The notes under the pieces are model-generated. The model did not search any database. It was not told the origin of the DNA and worked only from the letters and a program-made list of their open reading frames with translations. Both the position numbers and the translations under genes were made by a program. From CAVRCT01 sp963719645 (GTDB lineage: Bacteria; Pseudomonadota; Gammaproteobacteria; DSM-16500): 64,000 nucleotides of DNA. The DNA lies in contig CAVRCT010000001.1 of NCBI GenBank assembly GCA_963719645.1, positions 124,001 through 188,000 on the forward strand. The letters run 5' to 3'. Within the stretch, counting starts at the first letter, position 1. Every line of letters begins with the position of its first letter. Shown one piece after another: positions 43,665 through 52,222 of the stretch.

Positions 43665-45592
43665 TGGAAGATTTTCAATTAGGCGACATCCTAGGTGAGC
43701 ATGGATTGCTGAGTAAAGCCATTCCAGGTTTTACTGTGCGAGCTTCGCAACAAGAAATGGCGGCCGCCATTGAAAAAACACTCGCGTTAAAATCACAAAT
43801 TATTATTGAAGCAGGCACTGGGACTGGCAAGACATTTGGTTATCTGGCGCCCATTTTTCTCGCGCATAAAAAAACAATTATTTCGACCGGCACGAAAAAT
43901 CTGCAGGATCAATTATTTTTTAAAGATATTCCTGTCATCAAAAAAATTCTTCCCTTGCCCCGCAAAGTCGTCTTGTTGAAAGGTAGGGCGAATTATCTTT
44001 GCAAGCAACGCTTAGAACGCAATCGACAAGATGGACGCTTTGTCTCTCGACAATTGGTGACGCAACTGCAAGTCATTGATGAGTGGGCAGGTCAAACACA
44101 CAGTGGTGATATTTCTGAACTCAGTGATGTAGCGGAAGATTCAGCGATTTGGCCGCAGGTCACTAGCACAGCGGATAATTGTTTAAGTCAAGACTGTCCG
44201 TTTTTTAAAGATTGCTTTGTGATGAAAGCCAGACAGCAGGCGTTGACGGCTGACATTGTGGTTGTGAATCATCATTTGTTTTTTGCCGATATGGCATTAC
44301 AAGAAGATGGTTTTGGCGAATTGTTGCCGGGGGCGGATGTGATTGTGTTTGATGAAGCGCATCATTTACCCGACATTGCGGCACAGTTTTTTAGTACCAC
44401 GTTGTCTGGTAGGCAGTTGATTGAGTTAGCGCGAGACACGGAGGCCGAAGTATTATTAACCGCGAAAGATATGCGCGATATTATTCATGTGACAGATCGA
44501 TTACAAACAGCGACACAGGAAATGCGCTTGGCCATGGGCCATGATTTGCGTCGCATGCCGTGGCCTGAAAAATTATCAACTCCGTTAGAGAGCAGTGTGC
44601 AACAAGTTAAAAATCAATTGCAGTTGCTAGAAGAAGTTTTGCAAGCAGTTTCGATGCGCAGTAAGGGATTGGAAAATTGTTGGCGGCGAACCTTGCAACT
44701 CATCGAGCGATTTAATTTGCTCACGGGTGAAACGCCGGATGATAATGTTCACTGGTTTGAAACGCATGTGCAGAGTTTTACGCTGCAATTAACACCGATT
44801 GCAGTGGCGGCGCACTTTAAACAATATGTGGAAGAGGCAAAACGTACATGGATATTTACCTCGGCGACGTTGACAGTCAAAAATAATTTTCAATTATTTT
44901 CAGAGAGTATGGGTTTAGAGAAAGCATTATTTTTGCAATTAAAAAGTCCGTTCGATTATCAAACCCAATCATTGCTGTATGTGCCGCGCGGACTGCCTGA
45001 TCCACACGATCAGAATTATACCGATGCCTTGGTTGAGGCAGCGTTACCGGTTATCAATATTACCCAAGGCAAAACATTTTTATTGTTTACCAGTTATCGC
45101 GCCATGGAGTATGCCGCAGAGAAATTGCGAGACCAAATTCCCTATCCCATTTTGGTGCAAGGCAGCATGCCGAAAAAAGAATTGGTCAATCAATTTAAAA
45201 CATTTGGCAATGCCGTCTTGTTGGGGACGAGTAGTTTTTGGTATGGTGTTGATGTGCGGGGTGATGCGTTGTCGTGTGTCATCATTGATAAATTACCGTT
45301 TGCAGCACCGGAGGATCCTATTTTACAAGCGCGGATTCAAATGTTACGCAAACAAGGCAAAGATCCATTTTTGACGTATCAATTACCTAACGCCGTATTA
45401 ATTTTAAAACAAGGCGCGGGACGTTTGATTCGTGATGTTGCCGATCGTGGCTTATTGATGATTTGCGATCCGCGTCTGGTGGGTTCGCGTTATGGCGACG
45501 CTTTTCTTCAAAGTTTGCCTGCGATGCCGCGTACGAGAGACCTTGCCCGTGTACAGGAATTTTTTATGCCAGTGAGTATTGAATCTGTATGA
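43664..45592 (+). CDS. yoaA: DinG/YoaA-type XPD-like DNA helicase
   Basis: Superfamily 2 ATP-dependent helicase with an iron-sulfur domain. Walker A is EAGTGTGKTFGYLAP (about residue 50), the DEAH box VFDEAHHLPD (about 227), and the C-terminal helicase motif GAGRLIRDVADRG (about 585). Four cysteines of the Fe-S domain lie in NYLCKQR and DNCLSQDCPFFKDC (about 110-190). Length 642 fits YoaA (about 636) better than DinG (about 716). The start overlaps the fdxA stop and the end overlaps tsaB by 4 bases, forming an fdxA-yoaA-tsaB operon. YoaA works with the polymerase III chi subunit in damage tolerance in E. coli. Confidence 0.88.
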   Translation: MEDFQLGDILGEHGLLSKAIPGFTVRASQQEMAAAIEKTLALKSQIIIEAGTGTGKTFGYLAPIFLAHKKTIISTGTKNLQDQLFFKDIPVIKKILPLPRKVVLLKGRANYLCKQRLERNRQDGRFVSRQLVTQLQVIDEWAGQTHSGDISELSDVAEDSAIWPQVTSTADNCLSQDCPFFKDCFVMKARQQALTADIVVVNHHLFFADMALQEDGFGELLPGADVIVFDEAHHLPDIAAQFFSTTLSGRQLIELARDTEAEVLLTAKDMRDIIHVTDRLQTATQEMRLAMGHDLRRMPWPEKLSTPLESSVQQVKNQLQLLEEVLQAVSMRSKGLENCWRRTLQLIERFNLLTGETPDDNVHWFETHVQSFTLQLTPIAVAAHFKQYVEEAKRTWIFTSATLTVKNNFQLFSESMGLEKALFLQLKSPFDYQTQSLLYVPRGLPDPHDQNYTDALVEAALPVINITQGKTFLLFTSYRAMEYAAEKLRDQIPYPILVQGSMPKKELVNQFKTFGNAVLLGTSSFWYGVDVRGDALSCVIIDKLPFAAPEDPILQARIQMLRKQGKDPFLTYQLPNAVLILKQGAGRLIRDVADRGLLMICDPRLVGSRYGDAFLQSLPAMPRTRDLARVQEFFMPVSIESV

Positions 45593-46257
45593 AATTATTA
45601 GCGATTGAAACATCTTCATCGGCTTGTTCGTTGGCTTTGTTGTTGGATGAAAAAATTATTTCTGAGCACGTGGCGGCTCCCATGCAGCAAGCAAAAATGA
45701 TTTTGCCTGCGATTGAAAAACTGTTGGCTGAAAAGGGTGTCTCTTTAAAAGAATTAGATGCGATTGCATTTGGTTGTGGGCCTGGGAGTTTTACCGGGGT
45801 GAGAATTGCAACCAGTGTTGCACAAGGACTCGCATTTGCAGCGGAATTACCACTGATTCCCGTTTCATCTTTGGCGGCGCTGGCGCAGGCGACGTATGAA
45901 GAGTTGGGTTGGAAAAAAATTCTCGCGGCGGTGGATGCGAGAATTAATGAAGTGTATTTCGGTGCTTATCAAGTGAATACGGCGGGCATTGTTGAATTGG
46001 TCGGCAAGGAAGTGGTAGCAGCACCTGCCGTGATTCACTTTCCCGAGGGTTCTGATTGGTGTGGGGCGGGTAATGCATGGCAAGTTTATGCGAATGAATT
46101 ATTGCTTAAGCCGGTTAAGATTGCTGCAACGAGAGAGGCGATGGCGATTGGTATGATTCCAATTGCGGAACATAAATTCATCCAACGGGAATGGATTTCA
46201 CCGGCGGATGCACTACCGGTTTATTTGCGTGATGATGTGGCTAAAAAAAGTCGTTAA
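45589..46257 (+). CDS. tsaB: tRNA threonylcarbamoyladenosine biosynthesis protein TsaB
   Basis: Partner of TsaD in forming t6A37 on ANN-decoding tRNAs. ASKHA-type fold with LAIETSSSACSLALL at the N-terminus and AFGCGPGSFTGVRIATSVAQG near residue 62 (family signature GPGSFTGxRIG). Length 222 is normal. Like other TsaB proteins it lacks the metal-binding histidines of TsaD. Overlaps the helicase gene by ATGA, as often seen for yoaA-tsaB neighbours in gammaproteobacteria. Confidence 0.93.
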   Translation: MKLLAIETSSSACSLALLLDEKIISEHVAAPMQQAKMILPAIEKLLAEKGVSLKELDAIAFGCGPGSFTGVRIATSVAQGLAFAAELPLIPVSSLAALAQATYEELGWKKILAAVDARINEVYFGAYQVNTAGIVELVGKEVVAAPAVIHFPEGSDWCGAGNAWQVYANELLLKPVKIAATREAMAIGMIPIAEHKFIQREWISPADALPVYLRDDVAKKSR

Positions 46258-46310
46258 AGCGAAAGAGCTTCGATGCGAATGTTTGATTTTTTTATACCCC
46301 CCCTTGTTGC

Positions 46311-46632
46311 TGATGGATCGACGCAAATTCCACCCATGCGTCGTCCTGAAAAATCTTACGCCCATCAGCCGACAGGGCTTAGATATTCCTCCACTGTGTC
46401 GTCCTGAAAAATCTTACGCCCAAATTATTTGACCGCAGTTATCGCAGTAGCGCGTAAGATTTATTCAGGATCCACGAACGAAGAACTGATTCTGGAATTT
46501 ATATGGATCGATGATACTCAAGTGGATCCTGAATAAATATTCCGTGCGAGTACCGTCGCTACGGTTAAAATACGTTGACGTCATATTTTTCAGGACGACG
46601 CATGGGTGGAATTTGCGTCGATCCGTCAGGAC
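46311..46632. repeat. Family D cruciform repeat, copy 3, with duplicated left arm
   Basis: Outer pair CTGATGGATCGACGCAAATT / its complement ending TCGATCCGTCAGGA. The TCGTCCTGAAAAATCTTACG segment occurs twice on the left (46340 and 46399), separated by CATCAGCCGACAGGGCTTAG, so part of the left arm is duplicated. Core and side arms match copies 1 and 2 in reversed orientation. Explains the gap 46258-46738. Confidence 0.9.
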
Positions 46633-46738
46633 CAAGTTAGATTTGTATAAAAAACAACACAGCATTCACACAAAAATCTAGACAATAAACAGACTAACGT
46701 ATACTCTAATTGGCGAAATCGCACGGAAGCGGGAAATC

Positions 46739-47596
46739 ATGGAAACAGCCGAAATAATAGACCTGGACGTAGAAATATCTTTTTTGCAACCTTTGCAAAA
46801 AAAGACAGAGGATCCGTTTAACGCGACTGAACTCACGCACACGCATCCCACCACACAAATATTGCTTACCACAAAGCCGCCAATCCATTTGCCCGAGGCA
46901 GGATTGAATCCATTAGTCGATGCCGCCTCGTATTTATTTTCATGGATGGGTAAGCTAAGGCACACGAAACATTATCATGATCTTGCGGCGCTCCAGACTG
47001 AACTCATCAAAGAAATAGCCAATTTTCGAGAAACGATTCATTCCTATCGTTACAATGCGGAGTATTTGGTTGAATATAATCTTATCAGTTGTTATGCGTT
47101 GAGTATGACATTAGATAACATCATTACTAATACATCCTGGGGCGATCTTGGAAAATGGGATCAATATAGTCTGGTGACTGCGATTAACCAAGAATCACTC
47201 TCACATGAAAGTATTTTAATTATTCTTGAACGAATGGTATGTGATCCAGGCATCTATATTGACGTGATGGAATTTATGTATATTTGTTTGAGTCTCGGTT
47301 TAACGTTTAAACAAAGTCATGCCACCTTGGCATTCAGTCATGAGCAATTGGAACAAATTACTTATTCACTGTATAAACGAATTCGCGCACATCGCAGCAA
47401 CTACAGTAAGATTTTGACCCCTTTTTCAATCAAACCGTCTGCACCTACCGTTGTGCAAACGCATGTTAAAAAAAAATCACCATGGCTGAGAATTTTATTA
47501 ATCACCAGTTTTCTGGCGTGCGGTATGGCGGGAGGGAAGTTGTGGATAAACTACCAGCATGCTAGCGCTCCTCAAATGGACTTTGATATCAAATGA
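46739..47596 (+). CDS. dotU: DotU/IcmH (TssL-like) family protein
   Basis: In Dot/Icm type IV and in type VI systems, DotU/TssL is an inner-membrane protein that pairs with IcmF/TssM. The domain (about residues 55-220) has the family layout: NPLVDAASYLFSWMGKL, LISCYALSMTLDNIITNTSWG (alignment to the ALDE..WG motif of the family), ESILIILERM and VMEFMYICLSLGLTFK. A single membrane span lies near residues 248-270, close to the C-terminus as expected for this family. The N-terminal 50 residues are poorly conserved. Length 285. Its ATGA overlap with the next gene ties it to the IcmF-like protein. Whether it serves a type IV system is inferred; no type VI genes are present here. Confidence 0.82.
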   Translation: METAEIIDLDVEISFLQPLQKKTEDPFNATELTHTHPTTQILLTTKPPIHLPEAGLNPLVDAASYLFSWMGKLRHTKHYHDLAALQTELIKEIANFRETIHSYRYNAEYLVEYNLISCYALSMTLDNIITNTSWGDLGKWDQYSLVTAINQESLSHESILIILERMVCDPGIYIDVMEFMYICLSLGLTFKQSHATLAFSHEQLEQITYSLYKRIRAHRSNYSKILTPFSIKPSAPTVVQTHVKKKSPWLRILLITSFLACGMAGGKLWINYQHASAPQMDFDIK

Positions 47597-48834
47597 CGAT
47601 GCATATTGACAATTTTAAAAAAAAATTCAGAGGACGATTTTCGTTTAAAAATCTACAACCGGTTAAAGACATCGCGGGAATCAAATCACAGCTAAAAACC
47701 GCTATTCAGTTTTTAAAAAAACAAATTGTTGATAGCCAAGGAAAGAAAATTCATCTCAATCGTCTGCCATGGTATTTACTCATTGGCGCAAAAGAGTCAG
47801 GCAAAACGACACTGTTGGTCAACTCTAAAATCAAATTCATTCTCAAAAAGAAAATCAAAAACGACAGCATTGCGTTAACCGATCCAGTGCCACACTATGA
47901 CATGTGGGTGACTCAAAACGCTGTGATATTGGACTTACCAGAAAGTTATCTAACCCACAAGTTAGACGGACTGGATGCACCGACGGGTTGGCAGCATTTT
48001 TTAACCTGTCTCAAAAGACTGCGTGGTCAGCACGGTCTTGCGGGTGTAGTGATTGCGCTATCACTTTCTGAGGTGATGGATAAACCAAACCGCGACAACA
48101 TGATCCATACTTTAAAAAATAGAATACGGGAACTCCAAGAACAATTTGGCAAGCAGTTGCCATTTTATTTTTCTATCACTAAATGTGATTTATTGCCGGG
48201 TTTTTTAGAATTTTTCAGTGATTATGGCCGAGATGAGCTGGGGCAAGCTTGGGGCGTACCCTTGTTTTCGAGAGAGAGCGGTGAGTCGTTAGCCAGTGTA
48301 TTTGTGTCACGATTTAATCGACTCATTCAGCAACTCAATAAACAATTAATCACACGGTTATATCAAGAAAAAAACTCAGGTAGTCAATATTTCATTAAAG
48401 ATTTTCCATTGCATCTTGAGAAATTTAAAAATGAATTTTATCAAATTCTTAACTTGTTTAACGAGGAAGTCTGTGTTAACGGTGTTTATTTGACGAGCGC
48501 TACGCAAGAGCACGTGACAGCGTCACCGACCTCTGCCACGCAGGATATCTCGAGCAATCCTTTGCAGAATGCGTTAACAATTTTACAAAGTCCAATTTAT
48601 CCAGTACAAACATATTTTGTAAAACAATTTTTTTTACAAGGGTTGGTGCCAGTGCATCAAACCAGCAGGAGTTTTGGCAAACAAGGGAAGGTTGTTTATC
48701 TACTGGCTGTCAGTTTTATTTTATTAGGCGCTTTTTTTTCGGTATATTCGCAAAAATTTTCCCTAGGAGCTAATCCTGCGGTCAAGGCGAGTATTTCCTA
48801 TAATGATAATTTTTCTGGAACGATTTCAAAATAA
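47593..48834 (+). CDS. Shortened IcmF-like protein: GTPase-like domain plus one membrane span
   Basis: 413 residues; full IcmF/TssM proteins are about 950-1200. The N-terminal domain matches the IcmF nucleotide-binding region: Walker A LLIGAKESGKTTLL (residues 62-75), YDMWVTQNAVILDLPESYL (about 101), WQHFLTCLKRLRGQHGLAGV (about 131) and FYFSITKCDLLPGFLEFFSD with a TKCD base-recognition-like motif (about 192). One hydrophobic span (about 372-390) sits near the end, followed by only about 22 residues. The two membrane spans before the nucleotide domain and the whole C-terminal periplasmic region of standard IcmF are absent. The gene ends at a clean stop and the next gene starts 15 bases later, so it does not look like a recent frameshift. 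Confidence 0.78.
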   Translation: MTMHIDNFKKKFRGRFSFKNLQPVKDIAGIKSQLKTAIQFLKKQIVDSQGKKIHLNRLPWYLLIGAKESGKTTLLVNSKIKFILKKKIKNDSIALTDPVPHYDMWVTQNAVILDLPESYLTHKLDGLDAPTGWQHFLTCLKRLRGQHGLAGVVIALSLSEVMDKPNRDNMIHTLKNRIRELQEQFGKQLPFYFSITKCDLLPGFLEFFSDYGRDELGQAWGVPLFSRESGESLASVFVSRFNRLIQQLNKQLITRLYQEKNSGSQYFIKDFPLHLEKFKNEFYQILNLFNEEVCVNGVYLTSATQEHVTASPTSATQDISSNPLQNALTILQSPIYPVQTYFVKQFFLQGLVPVHQTSRSFGKQGKVVYLLAVSFILLGAFFSVYSQKFSLGANPAVKASISYNDNFSGTISK

Positions 48835-48848
48835 ATGGGAGAGAACAA

Positions 48849-49871
48849 ATGGACGTAAAAAACAATCAAAATGAAATAACGGATCAAGTGAAACAAGATG
48901 TTGTTGCAGCCTATAATGAAGTGTTGCGAAAATTAAAAGAAACCAGTGCGGGTCAGGAGCAAATTAGACAGGAAGAACAAATTGCTCACGAAAAAAGTCC
49001 AGCCATTGAAGCCATCGTCAAGGAGCCTTCGGAGGAATTAGCGGATCATTTAGCCATTCTCAAGCATTCTCTCACTAAAACATTGGATAATTTGCAAGAG
49101 CGTTTATTGCCTGAATATGAAAAGTTTTTCACCGTTAGAAAAGCGATTGAATACAGCGAAGCTGAGTTGAAAGAATTGCATCATATTAAAGTTAGCGCGG
49201 GTGCATTAACTGCTTTAACCCAAGCGCACAAAGAAAAAATGGTGTCTTACGAAAATGAATTGGTTCAATGCAGACAAGCCTTTGCGCAAGAAAAATTGAA
49301 AATGGCAAACGAGTTGGAGCAAGAAGAAGCGGATTACGTTATTAAGCGTGATGCTATTCGAAAATTAGATCATGAGAAGTATGAGAGTTCTAAGCTTGAA
49401 GTCGAAAAAGCCTTAGCTGAAAAGCGTGCTGCTTTTGAAGAAGATTTTATCTCACGTGAAGCGCGAATTGCGTCACGGGAGAAGGAGCATCAGTTGCTTA
49501 AAGACCGCGAAGCATGGATTATCGCGCGTGAACAAGAATATCACGAGTTAAAAGAAAAAGCGGCTTATCATGCAGAGGAATTGCGTTTGGTGGTACAAAA
49601 AGCTGAAAGAGCTACCGCAGATAAGTTAACCAGCAAATATGAGTATGAGGCTAAGCTGATGCGTATTGAAATTGAAAGTGATCGCAAGATGTATCAACAA
49701 AAAATTGGTGGATTAGAGGAACAGATTGAGCGTTATAAATCCTTAAAGCAATTATTTAAAGAAACACCTGCTTTGACAGAAGAAACGACTTTTAGCAATC
49801 AACACACAGCCAATGTTCCTTCTTTGATGAGTGCAAGAAAATCGACTGCTGAAGAGGTGAGTGCGGATTAG
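48849..49871 (+). CDS. Coiled-coil protein, third gene of the dotU operon
   Basis: 340 residues, highly charged and heptad-patterned. The long helix runs from about residue 110 to 310 (KLEVEKALAEKRAAFEEDF, AREQEYHELKEKAAYHAEEL, EIESDRKMYQQKIGGLEEQI). No signal peptide or membrane span is visible, so it is probably cytoplasmic. I recognise no family. It starts 15 bases after the IcmF-like gene with GGGAGAGAAC as ribosome-binding site and so belongs to the same transcript. A scaffold or partner role with the DotU/IcmF pair is suggested by position only. Confidence 0.65.
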   Translation: MDVKNNQNEITDQVKQDVVAAYNEVLRKLKETSAGQEQIRQEEQIAHEKSPAIEAIVKEPSEELADHLAILKHSLTKTLDNLQERLLPEYEKFFTVRKAIEYSEAELKELHHIKVSAGALTALTQAHKEKMVSYENELVQCRQAFAQEKLKMANELEQEEADYVIKRDAIRKLDHEKYESSKLEVEKALAEKRAAFEEDFISREARIASREKEHQLLKDREAWIIAREQEYHELKEKAAYHAEELRLVVQKAERATADKLTSKYEYEAKLMRIEIESDRKMYQQKIGGLEEQIERYKSLKQLFKETPALTEETTFSNQHTANVPSLMSARKSTAEEVSAD

Positions 49872-49900
49872 AGGTGAAATAAAGTAGCCCGGGTGCAACC

Positions 49901-50140
49901 CATACGCGTCAAGCTAAGAAAATTTTGCTTAGAAGGCCTTCCCCGCAGGGGGAAGGTGGCCGACAGGCCGGATGGGGGGATAAAAAAATGCAAGAAATCT
50001 TAGCCAATAAATGACAAAAGCAGTAAGAAAGCTATGGTTGAGAGTATTATTTTGATCCCCCCATCCGGCCTGTCGGCCACCTTCCCCCTGTGGGTGAAGG
50101 CGTGCTAAGCAAAATTTTCTTAGCTTGACGCCTATGGGGT
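49901..50140. repeat. Family F palindrome, copy 1
   Basis: Outer CGTCAAGCTAAGAAAATTTT / AAAATTTTCTTAGCTTGACG, then CTTCCCCGCAGGGGGAAGG and GTGGCCGACAGGCCGGATGG with their mirror images, around an AT-rich centre (49985-50050). Second copy at 63640-63935. Confidence 0.9.
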
Positions 50141-50172
50141 GCATTTTGAAGCGAATTAAAACCCCAGATTGC

Positions 50173-50400
50173 ACCTGAGATACCTGGCCACGACCGTCGG
50201 GAGTGCGCGCCTCCTGAATTGATACAGTCCATCGGTGATCGCTCCCTGACGGTCGCGGCTCAGATTAAAGCTCATAAGCTGCTTTCAAACAGAGCCACGA
50301 CCGTCAGGGAGTGTCACGCATCCTAAATTGATACAGGCAAAAAATAGAATCGCCGGTGATCGCTCCCTGACGGTCGCGGCTCAGATTAAAGGCTCAGATT
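50173..50400. repeat. Family G repeats, three tandem-like copies
   Basis: GATCGCTCCCTGACGGTCG + CGGCTCAGATTAAA at 50235-50270 and 50355-50392, and inverted ACGACCGTCAGGGAGTG forms at 50190 and 50300, separated by an AATTGATACAG word seen twice. The last copy supplies the end of the small gene that follows. Confidence 0.8.
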
Positions 50401-50752
50401 AAAACATTCGTTATGCGATTTCTCCAGAGCAAGTTCCTTCTCTTCCGCAATTTTGAGTTTTAATTGGAGCTCAGTTGATTTAATTTGCCATGCTCGAACA
50501 GCCTCTTGATCACTCATGCCACTGAGACCAAGCAAATGCGCTTGTCGCCAACGATAAAGCAGCATCAATTGAGTTTCCGCATGATGTTTTTCTGTATTCG
50601 GTGCAGGAGGAACGCTACTGACAGCGCGTTTTAAATTTGAAATTAGCTGAGCGGTAGAGGATTTTTTAGCGACTAAAAAGATTCCCCCGTAATGAATTTT
50701 TCTGCATGGCTGGGCGAAGTGTGTTAACTAACGGTCTTAGGCTTCTCATCAT
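50386..50752 (-). pseudogene. Small gene split by a frameshift
   Basis: A minus-strand frame from ATG at 50752 (ribosome-binding site GAGGAA) reads MMRSLRPLVNTLRPAMQKNS...NLFSR and stops. The next frame continues KKSSTAQLISNLKRAVSSV, then LLYRWRQAHLLGLSGMSDQE and ELQLKLKIAEEKELALEKS to a stop at 50386. A one-base change in the A6 run at about 50671-50676 would restore one protein of about 120 residues. The family is unknown. The last codons are made of family G repeat sequence, so the natural C-terminus may also have been altered. Confidence 0.5.
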
Positions 50753-51002
50753 AAATTCCTCAAAAATAATTTTTTAAATAGGGTGTTTGATAAAATGTAA
50801 AAGAGAAATAAATAGGCTGGCTTAGCCAGCAAAATATGAGAAAAAAGCAAAACGCAACGCATTCAGGGTCAACTGAGAAATGCTTTGCTTGTGATGTGAT
50901 GGATGAATGTATTTCATGGTATTTTCAAGGCAATATTTAAAGTATTGTTTGATCATAATACTTTTTTTGCGGCTTTGTCAAACGTGAGACGTTGGCTAAC
51001 CG
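50753..51002. other. Intergenic region, small hairpin only
   Basis: Apart from hairpin GCTGG-CTTAG-CCAGC (50817-50831) I see no gene or repeat here. It leads into the palindrome CCGTGCCCG/CGGGCACGG that has been split by the family B element. Confidence 0.5.
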
Positions 51003-51012
51003 TGCCCGCAAT

Positions 51013-51163
51013 GGTGTTGTTGCGTAATTCTCACTTCCGTCATTGCGAGGAGCGTTTTTTGCGACGAAGCAATCCAGTTTTTGATTCTTAAGTCTAAAAC
51101 TGGATTGCTTCGTCGCAAAAAACGCTCTTCGCAATGACGGTGCGTGAATTACGCAACAATGCT
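51013..51163. mobile_element. Family B element inserted in the loop of a palindrome, 9-bp direct repeats
   Basis: Starts GGTGTTGTTGCGTAATTC, ends GAATTACGCAACAATGCT. GCCCGCAAT is present at 51004-51012 and 51164-51172. Removing the element and one repeat restores CCGTGCCCG-CAAT-CGGGCACGG, a perfect 9-bp stem. The inner core is the usual CATTGCGAGGAGCG / GCAATCCAG palindrome. Confidence 0.85.
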
Positions 51164-51193
51164 GCCCGCAATCGGGCACGGACAAAACGTCAT

Positions 51194-52219
51194 CTATTCC
51201 CAGTTCATAATAATCTTACCACTCGTGCCCGACACCATTGTTTCAAATACTTTTTCAAATTCATCAATATGAAATTCATGTGTAATCACAGGCGAAATAT
51301 CCACGCCACTTTGCATCATCGTAATCATTTTGTACCAGGTATCAAACATTTGTCGGCCGTAAATGCCCTTAATCTGCAACCCTTTTAAAATAATATTATT
51401 CCAATCAATTTGCGTCGTGCGCGGTAAGAAACCTAGCATAGCAATGTTTCCCGCATTATTCATAGCATTCAGCATTTCATTGAAAGCGGACGGGTTTCCC
51501 GATACTTCAAGTCCAACATCAAATCCTTCGCGCATCCCTAATTGTTGCATAGCATCTTGTAAGCTCGTATTTTTGGGATTGATGGCGAGAGTGGCGCCCA
51601 TTTTTTTTGCCAACTTTAAACGAAAGTCATTTACATCCGTCACGACAATATGTCGAGCACCCGCATGTCTGGCAACGGCAACTGCCATCATGCCAACGGG
51701 ACCTGCACCAGTGATTAATACATCTTCTGCCACTAAATTAAAAGCGAGAGCCGTTTCTACTGAGTTGCCAAATGGATTTAAAATGGTTGCTTGATTATCG
51801 TCAATCCCATCGGGAATCAGATACGCATTGTCAGCGGCCAATGCAAAATACTCTGCAAAACAGCCATCGCGCGTAACACCGGCACTGTCATTGATCCGGC
51901 AAAGATGTTTGCGACCGGCGCGGCAATTGCGACAATTACCGCAAGCAATATGATTTTCACCCGAAACACGATCACCTTTTTTAAAACCCTTGACGTCGGC
52001 TCCTATCTCAACAATTTCACCGACAAATTCATGACCCACAATGAGAGGTAACGGAATGGTTTGTTGCGCCCATTCATCCCAATTATAAATATGTAAGTCG
52101 GTTCCACACACGGATGTTTTTTTGATTTTGATCATGACTTCGTTGTGTTGCAATGCAGGCTTCGGTACGTCAGCTAACCAAATGCCGCGTTCCGCTTTAT
52201 TTTTAACTAATGCTTTCAT
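51194..52219 (-). CDS. tdh: L-threonine 3-dehydrogenase
   Basis: Zinc-dependent medium-chain dehydrogenase oxidising L-threonine to 2-amino-3-ketobutyrate with NAD. Catalytic zinc ligands are in KTSVCGTDLHIYNWDEW (about residue 38) and VGHEFVGE (about 63); the structural zinc cysteines are in CGNCRNCRAGRKHLC (about 93-107); NAD-binding loop VLITGAGPVGMMAVAVA (about 165). Length 341 equals that of E. coli Tdh. It lies 3 bases after kbl, which encodes the next enzyme of the pathway, in one operon. Confidence 0.96.
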   Translation of the reverse strand: MKALVKNKAERGIWLADVPKPALQHNEVMIKIKKTSVCGTDLHIYNWDEWAQQTIPLPLIVGHEFVGEIVEIGADVKGFKKGDRVSGENHIACGNCRNCRAGRKHLCRINDSAGVTRDGCFAEYFALAADNAYLIPDGIDDNQATILNPFGNSVETALAFNLVAEDVLITGAGPVGMMAVAVARHAGARHIVVTDVNDFRLKLAKKMGATLAINPKNTSLQDAMQQLGMREGFDVGLEVSGNPSAFNEMLNAMNNAGNIAMLGFLPRTTQIDWNNIILKGLQIKGIYGRQMFDTWYKMITMMQSGVDISPVITHEFHIDEFEKVFETMVSGTSGKIIMNWE

Positions 52220-52222
52220 GAT

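Noticed and set aside
46739..49871. A type VI secretion locus
   Set aside because: DotU and IcmF families occur in type VI systems too, but no TssB, TssC, TssJ, TssK, Hcp or ClpV-like gene is nearby.
50903..51091. Plus-strand 62-codon frame
   Set aside because: Its second half is family B repeat sequence, and there is no supporting ribosome-binding site.
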